Below, one piece after another: positions 6,404 to 12,414 of a DNA stretch of 14,882 nucleotides. Position numbers and translations under genes: made by a program. How positions within the stretch are numbered: position 1 is the stretch's first letter; each line of letters opens with the position of its first letter. Source of the DNA: an uncultured Lachnospiraceae bacterium (GTDB taxonomy: Bacteria; Bacillota; Clostridia; Lachnospirales; Lachnospiraceae); contig CAUAFT010000025.1 in the NCBI GenBank assembly GCA_958428365.1, positions 1 to 14,882 of the forward strand, written 5' to 3'. The notes beneath the pieces are model-generated. The model was not told the DNA's origin, searched no databases, and saw nothing but the letters and a program-made list of their open reading frames with translations.

Positions 6404-7978
6404 TTATTCATCGTCCTCGATGACAACTTCCATATTGATGACGGATCTTAAATCGGGATAAACCTCTCCCGCCGGACGGTTGGTCTCGTTTAGCTGGATC
6501 CGTACCTCTACCTGGCTTTCGATCCGCTCTGCGATCACTTCCTCCAGTTCTTTTTTATGTTCCTCTCTGCCCAGATACGCCGCCGCCACCTCGTCGTCCA
6601 GAACGATCAGCAGAATGTTATCGCCTGCCAGACTTGGAACCGCCGATTTCAGATAGGTCCGCATTCCTCCCGGCAGTCCCTGTAGGATGCTGTTCCAGTT
6701 CTGAATGGCTTTTTGTACGTCCTCTGGAATGGCTTTTGGAATTTCTTTTTTCCTGACCTCAGGAACATTGTCCCTTATCTCTGTTGTCTGCTGCGGGAAA
6801 TCCGGCGCCGCTGTCATGGGGATTCCCTGTTCCAGCTGTTTTTCAATCTGACGGATTCTTTCCAATATGGAGGTCTCATCTTTTTCCATCTGAGGTCTGC
6901 ATAGCTTAATCAACGCGATCTCTATGAGTACCCTTTTCTGGCTGGAATATTTGACCTGATTGGAGAGCTCGGAAAAGATACGGATGTAGCGGATCAACTG
7001 TTCCGCCTCCACCATCCCGGCTTCCTCTTTTAAAAGCGCAAGATTTTCTGTGGAGATGTCCAGCACGTCCTCCATCTCGTCGGAGCTCTGTACTAAGAGC
7101 AGATTGCGCAGATACCAGGTAAAGTCCGTGACGAACTGTCCCAGCTCCCGTCCCTGGATAACGATTTCCTCTAATTGTTCTACCACACCTAAGATGTTTC
7201 TGTCCAGAATCTGACGGAGCAATCTGCTGAATACTTCTGTATCCACGGCTCCGAGCACTTCCAGCACATGGTCATAGGTGAGTTTTTCTCCCAGATAGAA
7301 GGCGATGCACTGGTCTAAAAGGCTTAAGGCATCCCTCATGGAACCGTCTGCCGCCTTGGCGATATAGCGGACCGCCTTTTCTTCCGCCTCCACCTGTTCT
7401 TCCTTCAACAGTTCTGACATCCTTGCGGATATGGTATCTATGGATATCCGATGAAAGTCATATCTCTGACAACGGGACAAAATCGTAATCGGTATCTTAT
7501 GTACCTCCGTAGTCGCAAGAATAAATATAACATAACCTGGCGGTTCTTCCAATGTTTTTAAAAGGGCATTAAAGGCGCCTATGGACAGCATATGCACCTC
7601 GTCGATGATATACACCTTATATTTTCCCTCCGTGGGAGCGTACTCCACTTCTTCCCTGATCTGCCGGATATTTTCCACGCCGTTGTTGGACGCGGCATCG
7701 ATCTCAATGACATTCATGGAAGTGCCTGCCGCAATCATACGGCAGGCTTCACAGGTTCCGCACGGACTACCATCTATCGGATGTTCGCAGTTGACTGCTT
7801 TTGCAAAAATCTTCGCCACCGTGGTCTTTCCGGTTCCTCTGGTTCCGCAAAAGAGATATGCATGTCCGATTCTGTCCGCCTTTATTTGGTTTTTCAATGT
7901 TGTAACGATGTGCTCCTGTCCCTTGACATCTTCAAATTCCTGGGGACGGAACTTCCGGTACAGCGCTGTGTAAGACAT
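6404..7978 (-). CDS. dnaX: DNA polymerase III subunit gamma/tau
   Basis: This 524-residue clamp-loader ATPase shows Walker A GTRGTGKT (45-52), a zinc module with cysteines at 64, 73, 76 and 79, Walker B VYIIDEVHM (122-130) and the SRC sensor/arginine-finger motif (168-170). Domain III follows to about residue 375. A linker and a C-terminal region of about 100 residues, probably the tau-type polymerase-binding part, complete it. It loads the beta sliding clamp at the replication fork. The ATG has GAGGG about 8 bases upstream and lies 28 bases after the phosphofructokinase stop. No classical in-frame A-AAA-AAG frameshift site with a good hairpin was found, so one tau-like product is expected. 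Confidence 0.96.
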   Translation of the reverse strand: MSYTALYRKFRPQEFEDVKGQEHIVTTLKNQIKADRIGHAYLFCGTRGTGKTTVAKIFAKAVNCEHPIDGSPCGTCEACRMIAAGTSMNVIEIDAASNNGVENIRQIREEVEYAPTEGKYKVYIIDEVHMLSIGAFNALLKTLEEPPGYVIFILATTEVHKIPITILSRCQRYDFHRISIDTISARMSELLKEEQVEAEEKAVRYIAKAADGSMRDALSLLDQCIAFYLGEKLTYDHVLEVLGAVDTEVFSRLLRQILDRNILGVVEQLEEIVIQGRELGQFVTDFTWYLRNLLLVQSSDEMEDVLDISTENLALLKEEAGMVEAEQLIRYIRIFSELSNQVKYSSQKRVLIEIALIKLCRPQMEKDETSILERIRQIEKQLEQGIPMTAAPDFPQQTTEIRDNVPEVRKKEIPKAIPEDVQKAIQNWNSILQGLPGGMRTYLKSAVPSLAGDNILLIVLDDEVAAAYLGREEHKKELEEVIAERIESQVEVRIQLNETNRPAGEVYPDLRSVINMEVVIEDDE

Positions 7979-8006
7979 TTATGGCCCTCATTTCTAAAAT
8001 TTACAT

Positions 8007-9080
8007 TTAGTCTCCGAAGCTGATTCCCATGCTCTTTGCTTCCTTTATCATCTGGCAGTCCGGATCTACGGTTTTGAGTTTTCCGGCTACGTCTTTTAAT
8101 GGTACGCGCTTCGTCTTTCCGTTCACCAGCCCAATCATGTTGCCATAGTCTTCATCCATGATTGCCTGGGCTGCCGCCGCACCGAGACGGCTGCAGAGTA
8201 CACGGTCATACGGACACGGGCTTCCGCCTCTCTGGGTGTGTCCAGGAACTACGACCCGGACTTCCGCTCCGGTCTTTTTCTCGATCATATCTGCGATCTC
8301 GTAGGATACGGACGGGAACTTATAGTTTTTCAGCTTCTCCTTATATTCCTTTTTGGACAGCTTTGCATCCTCTCTGGAAATGGCGCCCTCCGCTACGGCA
8401 AGGATGGTAAAGCCCTTTCCCGCTCTGCTTCTTTTTTCAATCGCCTCGGTAATGCTGTCCATATCATATGGGATCTCAGGCAGGAGGATGATATCCGCCC
8501 CGCTGGCAACTCCCGCATACAGAGTCAGCCACCCAACCTTATGCCCCATGACTTCTACGATGAAGATGCGGTTATGGGAAGCCGCCGTTGTATGAATACA
8601 GTCGATGGCGTCGGTGGCAATATTGATGGCGCTCTGGAATCCAAAGGTCACATCCGTACCATAGATGTCGTTGTCGATGGTCTTTGGCAGATGAACCACA
8701 TTCAGCCCTTCCTCCCGCAGAAGGTTCGCTGTTTTCTGTGTTCCGTTTCCTCCCAGGATCACCAGACAATCCAGATTCAGCTTGTAATAAGTCTGTTTCA
8801 TCGCCTCCACCTTGTCAAGTCCGTTCTCATCCGGCACCCGCATCTGCTTAAAAGGCTGACGGGAAGATCCCAGAATCGTTCCTCCCTTAGTCAGGATACC
8901 TGAAAAATCTGCCGCTGTCAGCAGACGGTAATTTCCATAAATAAGTCCCTTGTACCCATCAAAAAAACCATAGACCTCCAGCTCGTCACAGCTCTCGCTC
9001 AATCCTTTCACCACACCACGCATTGCCGCATTTAACGCCTGGCAATCGCCGCCACTTGTTAACATACCTATCCTTTTCAT
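8007..9080 (-). CDS. pfkA: 6-phosphofructokinase (group III-like, atypical active site)
   Basis: The 357-residue protein is a PfkA-superfamily enzyme that phosphorylates fructose 6-phosphate at C1. Motifs are TSGGD (8-12), GGNGT (110-114), PKTIDND (132-138, catalytic Asp in TIDND), VEVMGH (165-170) and GHTQRGGSP. Glycine at the position equivalent to E. coli Gly104 points to ATP. Lysine before TIDND (K133, E. coli Gly124) is typical of PPi-dependent and mixed-group enzymes. Asp103 of E. coli is Asn here (N112) and Arg of MGR is His (H170). The donor therefore cannot be fixed by reading alone. I chose the ATG at 9080 over the in-frame GTG at 9098: GGAGAGG (9090-9096) is well spaced for it, and the family begins MKRIGxLTSGGD. 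First gene of the operon, with a promoter at 9150-9178. Confidence 0.9.
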   Translation of the reverse strand: MKRIGMLTSGGDCQALNAAMRGVVKGLSESCDELEVYGFFDGYKGLIYGNYRLLTAADFSGILTKGGTILGSSRQPFKQMRVPDENGLDKVEAMKQTYYKLNLDCLVILGGNGTQKTANLLREEGLNVVHLPKTIDNDIYGTDVTFGFQSAINIATDAIDCIHTTAASHNRIFIVEVMGHKVGWLTLYAGVASGADIILLPEIPYDMDSITEAIEKRSRAGKGFTILAVAEGAISREDAKLSKKEYKEKLKNYKFPSVSYEIADMIEKKTGAEVRVVVPGHTQRGGSPCPYDRVLCSRLGAAAAQAIMDEDYGNMIGLVNGKTKRVPLKDVAGKLKTVDPDCQMIKEAKSMGISFGD

Positions 9081-9149
9081 GGCTTTCATCCTCTCCACAT
9101 CTCCAGTTTTTCAAATTTTTATCCTATTCTATTATGTACAATCATCGTT

Positions 9150-9178
9150 ATTATAATATATTTTTTTCCTCATAACAA
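9150..9178 (-). promoter_or_regulatory. Sigma-A promoter of the pfkA operon
   Basis: On the minus strand the -35 is TTGTTA (9173-9178), the spacer 17 bases and the -10 a perfect TATAAT (9150-9155). The predicted start near 9143 leaves a leader of about 63 bases with no obvious riboswitch or attenuator. Its -35 box is only 9 bases from the -35 box of the divergent promoter at 9188-9215, so the two may share regulation or compete for polymerase. Confidence 0.8.
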
Positions 9179-9187
9179 TACTGAACC

Positions 9188-9215
9188 TTGCAAACCAAAA
9201 TTTTTATGGTATAAT
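9188..9215 (+). promoter_or_regulatory. Sigma-A promoter upstream of the structured element and tRNA-Ser
   Basis: The -35 is TTGCAA (9188-9193), the spacer 16 bases and the -10 a perfect TATAAT (9210-9215). Transcription would start near 9222 and run through the repeat element at 9233-9417 into tRNA-Ser at 9449. No other good promoter was seen between it and the tRNA. Confidence 0.75.
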
Positions 9216-9314
9216 GTACGCGTTGGCAATGAGCCGTGCAAAATCAATGAATGGCAAATCGACAGCTCGCTGGCGAATTTGACAATCAGTGATTTTATAG
9301 GGCGAAGCCCGCGA

Positions 9315-9345
9315 ATGAGGAAGCTCCGCTTCCGAATGACACGGC
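9315..9345. repeat. 31-bp hairpin repeat, copy 1
   Basis: The copy differs from copy 2 (9387-9417) at two adjacent bases only. It contains the perfect hairpin GGAAGC-TCC-GCTTCC and ends in ACACGGC. The similarity extends weakly upstream (GCGAAGCCCG against GCAAAGCCCG), so the repeated unit is about 44 bases with a period of 72 bases. Confidence 0.85.
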
Positions 9346-9386
9346 GGACTACCGGGAACAGTATTATATTACGCAAAGCCCGGTAT

Positions 9387-9417
9387 ATGAGGAAGCTCCG
9401 CTTCCGAATAGCACGGC
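9387..9417. repeat. 31-bp hairpin repeat, copy 2
   Basis: Second copy of the direct repeat, again centred on GGAAGC-TCC-GCTTCC. It ends in GCACGGC, which pairs perfectly with GCCGTGC at 9233-9239. The copy lies 31 bases before the tRNA-Ser gene. Confidence 0.85.
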
Positions 9418-9448
9418 AAACTTAAACTTCCCAACACACCATACATCC

Positions 9449-9535
9449 GGAGACGTATCGAAGTGGTCATAACGAGGCGCACTCGAAATGCGTTTGCCCT
9501 TTTCGGGCACGCGGGTTCGAATCCCGCCGTCTCCG
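9449..9535 (+). tRNA. tRNA-Ser (anticodon CGA)
   Basis: The 87-base gene folds as a class II tRNA. The acceptor stem GGAGACG pairs with CGTCTCC (9528-9534), with discriminator G at 9535. A 3-bp D stem TCG/CGA encloses the AAGTGGTCATAA loop. The anticodon stem (9477-9481/9489-9493) carries loop CTCGAAA with anticodon CGA at 9484-9486. The long variable arm has GCCC/GGGC pairing, as expected for serine, and the T arm is GCGGG-TTCGAAT-CCCGC. It reads the serine codon UCG. The 3' CCA is not encoded. It is probably transcribed from the promoter at 9188-9215 through the structured leader. Confidence 0.96.
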
Positions 9536-9618
9536 CTTCTAAAAAATAACATTTCCACAATTATATAAATACGCTCCCTTCCAGACAGACAAGTCACACA
9601 ATAAAAACCTGTCACCCA

Positions 9619-9637
9619 AACGGGAGCCGTTCTTTTT
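9619..9637 (+). terminator. Small Rho-independent terminator after tRNA-Ser
   Basis: A short stem AACGG/CCGTT (9619-9623 and 9627-9631) with a 3-base loop is followed by CTTTTT. It lies 84 bases after the tRNA and just before the histidine kinase promoter. The stem is short, so efficiency may be partial. GGGAGC here could also pair with GCTCCC about 45 bases upstream. Confidence 0.6.
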
Positions 9638-9659
9638 ATGACATCTTTTATCTTGTCAT
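9638..9659. promoter_or_regulatory. Inverted repeat overlapping the kinase -35 box, possible operator
   Basis: ATGACA (9638-9643) and TGTCAT (9654-9659) form a perfect 6-bp inverted repeat with a 10-base centre. The right arm covers most of the -35 box TTGTCA (9653-9658). The placement suits a dimeric regulator controlling the kinase gene. It may also be chance, as the arms are short. Confidence 0.3.
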
Positions 9660-9681
9660 CCCCCAAACTTCTTTTTATAAT
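9653..9681 (+). promoter_or_regulatory. Sigma-A promoter of the hybrid histidine kinase gene
   Basis: The -35 is TTGTCA (9653-9658), the spacer 17 bases and the -10 a perfect TATAAT (9676-9681). The predicted start near 9688 leaves a leader of about 52 bases before the ATG at 9740 and puts the upstream in-frame ATG (9698) too close to the transcript end to be likely. Confidence 0.8.
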
Positions 9682-9739
9682 ATAAGTAAATCATACAATG
9701 CAAGACCCCTACAAAAGAACCGCTCAAAGGAGGAATACC

Positions 9740-12265
9740 ATGAAACAGCACGAAAGACCCGCCTTCAGATTTCAGAAACCAAGCCGGCGCATCTTCTGCT
9801 TTCTGCTGATTCTGACAGCTTTCGTAGTTGCCAGCCTGCTGGGCGCCCGCCGTGTTCTCCTGGACAATGCACGCTACATCAGCCGTGACCTAATCAAAAG
9901 CTACGCCACGGATGAAGTACGTAATCTCGAAATCTACGAAAATCTGATCACCCTGGGCATGGACTACCTGAACGACCAGACCAAGACCGATACCTCCCAG
10001 GAAGAAATAGAAGACTGGCTCATCGACTTCTTCCATAAAGCTGCGAAAATCGCAGAAGACGACGCCATCGAATGCTACGCCATCGTCAACGGTCAGGTAA
10101 TCTCCCCTAATCCCTGGCCCGGCATAGAAGAATACGACGCCGCAAGTACATCCTGGTACCAACAGGCAATGGCAGCCAAAGGCGAGATCATCTTTACAGA
10201 CGCCTACACCGATTCCGTTTATCACCGTCAGGTCGTCACCATAGCCGCCGCTTTTCCGGAAAACGGAAATGCCATTGCCTTCGACCTGTTCCCGGAGAAC
10301 TTCCAGGCACACCACAGCAATCTGATTCTATCCGAAAATAATTCCTATTACGTCTGCGACACGAAGGGAACCCTGCTCTACCATCATATTTCCTTTGAAG
10401 CCTCAGAGGACGAACTGAAGGAATATGCAAAAGACCTGTGCGACCGTATCCACTCCGGTTCCCTGGACGGCAGCAATAATGTGATCCGGGATCTGAATGG
10501 AAATAAGCGGGGCATCTACTACTACCAGGCTCCCAATGGCTGGCTGTGCATCCTCACCCTGCCATATGCCACCCTGCTCCAGGGTCTGTGGGGAATCTCC
10601 ATCTGGTGCGGTATCATCCTGGTGCTTCTTCTGATCGTCACCATATTTTTGGTACTGCGCAGCAACCGTTTAAGACAGAATGTGGACCGCACAAACGACA
10701 CTCTCCATGTACTTGGCAACTCCTACTATGCGATTTACCGTATTAACACCATCGACGGTGTCTATGAAATGATCAAAGGTTCCGATTATGCCAGAGAACA
10801 TCTGCCCTACGAGGGAGATTATCAGAAACTGTTAACCGTGCTGACAGAGGTCATGGATGAAAAAACCGGACAGGAATTTGCCAAAAGCTTTTCTCTGGAA
10901 AATATCCGACTTTTACGCACACGGCAAACCAAAGATTTTGGCGGAGATTTTCGGCGGATCTTCGGCGACACCTACCGTTGGGTAAACGTGCGGCTGCTTT
11001 TGGATTCTTCTTTGCACTCCGGCGAGGCGATCCTCTGCTTCCGGGAGATCGAAGAAGAAAAACAGCGCCAGCTAAAGCATATCACTCTCATGGAGGACGC
11101 TCTGGCCGCTGCTGAATCCAGCGAGAAATCCCAAAAACAGTTCTTTTCCAACATGAGTCACGATATGCGCACTCCGCTCAATGTAATTATTGGAATGGCA
11201 GACTTGGCGCTGCGCCCGGACTGTACCCAGGATCAGATGATAGATTACCTGAACAAGATCAGCGTCTCCGGCAAACAGCTTCTGGCTCTGATCAACGACA
11301 TCCTGGAGATCTCCCGCTTAGAACAGGGGCGGGTAGATCTGGACAACAGCACCTTCAACATCTGTGAAACGCTGGAAAGCTGCATCGCTCCTTTCCAGAC
11401 CCAGGCTCAGGATAATAATAAAATTTTTGAACTACACATGGATGTAAAAAATCCAGTGGTCTGCGGAGACCCTTTCCGTCTGACCCAGATCCTCAACAAC
11501 CTGATCTCCAACGCCGTCAAATTCACCCAGCCAGGAGACCGCATCACCGTCTCCCTGCGGCAGACCAAGGCTCTGGAACATAACAAATATCTGTTCACCA
11601 TTGAAGATACCGGAGCCGGTATGTCCGAAGAGTTTCTTCCGCATCTGTTCGAGCCTTACGAGCGGGAGATCCGCTTCGGTGCGAAAAACGTCCTGGGCAC
11701 AGGTCTTGGTATGCCCATCGTAAAAAATCTGATTTCCCAGATGGGCGGTCAGATTACGGTACACAGCGTCCTGGGAGAGGGCTCCCGCTTCTGCGTTGCT
11801 CTTCCATTTACCGTCAGCTCCTGTGCCCTGCCGGAGGCTCAGACCCCCACCTCCTTTGAGGGATTGAGCGGAAAACGGATCCTCATTGCAGAGGACAACC
11901 CGCTGAACATGGAGATCGCCATTGCACTGCTGCAATCGCAGGAGATCCAGACCACCCCGGCGGAAAACGGACAGGAAGCTCTGGATCTGTTCCGAACTTC
12001 CGAACCATTCTCCTTCGACGCCATCCTCATGGATATGCAGATGCCGGAAATGGACGGCTGTACTTCCGCCAGATCCATCCGCAGCCTGGACCGGGCGGAC
12101 GCAAAGACGGTTCCGATCATTGCATTGACCGCCAACGCCTTCGCAGAGGATATTGTCCGCACCACAGAGGCAGGCATGAACGCCCACCTCTCCAAACCCA
12201 TTGACGCCGGTCTGCTATTTACAACCCTGGAAAAATTACTCACCCCGGCTTCTGGAACGGAATAG
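9740..12265 (+). CDS. Hybrid sensor histidine kinase with dCache-like sensor and receiver domain
   Basis: The 841-residue membrane kinase has transmembrane helices at about 17-40 and 284-306 flanking an extracellular domain. That domain has dCache-like marks (WYQQAMAAKGEIIFTDAYTD, then VVTIAAAF, about 139-171). A PAS-like region follows at about 325-440. The dimerisation/phosphoacceptor helix has FFSNMSHDMRTPLNVIIGMA with His474. The ATPase domain has an N box NLISNAVKF, G1 EDTGAGMS (622-629) and G2 GTGLGMPIVKN. The C-terminal receiver (about 713-835) has AEDN, phosphoacceptor Asp765 in MDMQMPEMDG, Thr798 and Lys819. All key residues are present. It should autophosphorylate on an external signal and pass phosphate to its own receiver. 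The output partner is not encoded nearby. I chose the ATG at 9740, which has AGGAGG (9728-9733) 6 bases upstream, over the ATG at 9698. Confidence 0.92.
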   Translation: MKQHERPAFRFQKPSRRIFCFLLILTAFVVASLLGARRVLLDNARYISRDLIKSYATDEVRNLEIYENLITLGMDYLNDQTKTDTSQEEIEDWLIDFFHKAAKIAEDDAIECYAIVNGQVISPNPWPGIEEYDAASTSWYQQAMAAKGEIIFTDAYTDSVYHRQVVTIAAAFPENGNAIAFDLFPENFQAHHSNLILSENNSYYVCDTKGTLLYHHISFEASEDELKEYAKDLCDRIHSGSLDGSNNVIRDLNGNKRGIYYYQAPNGWLCILTLPYATLLQGLWGISIWCGIILVLLLIVTIFLVLRSNRLRQNVDRTNDTLHVLGNSYYAIYRINTIDGVYEMIKGSDYAREHLPYEGDYQKLLTVLTEVMDEKTGQEFAKSFSLENIRLLRTRQTKDFGGDFRRIFGDTYRWVNVRLLLDSSLHSGEAILCFREIEEEKQRQLKHITLMEDALAAAESSEKSQKQFFSNMSHDMRTPLNVIIGMADLALRPDCTQDQMIDYLNKISVSGKQLLALINDILEISRLEQGRVDLDNSTFNICETLESCIAPFQTQAQDNNKIFELHMDVKNPVVCGDPFRLTQILNNLISNAVKFTQPGDRITVSLRQTKALEHNKYLFTIEDTGAGMSEEFLPHLFEPYEREIRFGAKNVLGTGLGMPIVKNLISQMGGQITVHSVLGEGSRFCVALPFTVSSCALPEAQTPTSFEGLSGKRILIAEDNPLNMEIAIALLQSQEIQTTPAENGQEALDLFRTSEPFSFDAILMDMQMPEMDGCTSARSIRSLDRADAKTVPIIALTANAFAEDIVRTTEAGMNAHLSKPIDAGLLFTTLEKLLTPASGTE

Positions 12266-12349
12266 TATTTCCATTTTGTGATACAGGATGACACAAAAAA
12301 ATCATTTCCCCATATATGAACGATAAAGAATTTCTTATAGAATAAAACA

Positions 12350-12394
12350 ACAGTCAGAATCTTCTCTTTTTGAAAATTCTGACTGTCTTTTTTT
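12350..12394 (+). terminator. Strong bidirectional Rho-independent terminator
   Basis: A perfect 11-bp stem (12350-12360 with 12376-12386) encloses a 15-base loop. On the plus strand it is followed by CTTTTTTT, ending the kinase transcript. On the minus strand it is followed by TGTTTTATTC, a weaker T tract that can end the convergent GGDEF-EAL transcript. It fills the 149-base gap between the two convergent genes. Confidence 0.92.
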
Positions 12395-12414
12395 CTATTC
12401 TCTCTGCTACAGGA

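Larger units (their letters stand above)
9233..9417 (+). ncRNA. Putative structured non-coding RNA / tRNA leader
   Basis: This 185-base stretch has no convincing reading frame but is rich in inverted repeats that nest without conflict. An outer stem GCCGTGC (9233-9239) pairs with GCACGGC (9411-9417). Inside it are a long hairpin (AAATCA 9241-9246 with TGATTT 9290-9295, then CAAATCG 9255-9261 with CGAATTTG 9274-9281, then CAG/CTG), GGGC-GAA-GCCC (9300-9310), GGAAGC-TCC-GCTTCC twice (9319-9333 and 9391-9405), and TACCGGG (9350-9356) with CCCGGTA (9379-9385). A promoter lies just upstream and tRNA-Ser 31 bases downstream. I do not recognise a named RNA family. It could be an independent RNA, a processed tRNA leader, or a dispersed palindromic repeat. 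The signal-recognition-particle RNA core motif is absent. Confidence 0.45.

Noticed and set aside
6551..6751. Runs of six A on the coding strand of dnaX (6551-6556 and 6746-6751) as programmed frameshift sites
   Set aside because: Neither is in the A-AAA-AAG register and no strong stimulatory hairpin was seen. Transcriptional slippage cannot be ruled out but is unsupported.
9081..9098. GTG at 9098 as the start of phosphofructokinase
   Set aside because: It overlaps the ribosome site of the ATG at 9080, and family members begin with MKRIGxLTSGGD.
9247..9282. Tiny reading frame of 11 codons (ATG at 9247) in the structured element
   Set aside because: It has no ribosome site and lies within the long hairpin; no evidence of coding.
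9315..9417. CRISPR array from the two 31-bp repeats
   Set aside because: There are only two copies, each is itself a strong hairpin, and the 41-base gap contains part of another inverted repeat rather than a unique spacer.
9222..9448. Signal recognition particle RNA, which often lies near dnaX in Firmicutes
   Set aside because: The conserved GGAAGGAAGCAGC-type core is absent; only the simple hairpin GGAAGC-TCC-GCTTCC is present.
9449..9535. tRNA-Ser as an attachment site of an integrated element
   Set aside because: No second copy of the tRNA 3' end, no integrase and no mobile genes are visible in the window.
9698..9739. Upstream ATG at 9698 as the start of the histidine kinase
   Set aside because: It lies only about 10 bases after the predicted transcription start and lacks a ribosome site. 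The ATG at 9740 has AGGAGG at ideal spacing.
11432..12294. Long minus-strand open frames opposite the histidine kinase
   Set aside because: They lie opposite well-conserved kinase and receiver domains and carry no recognisable protein features.
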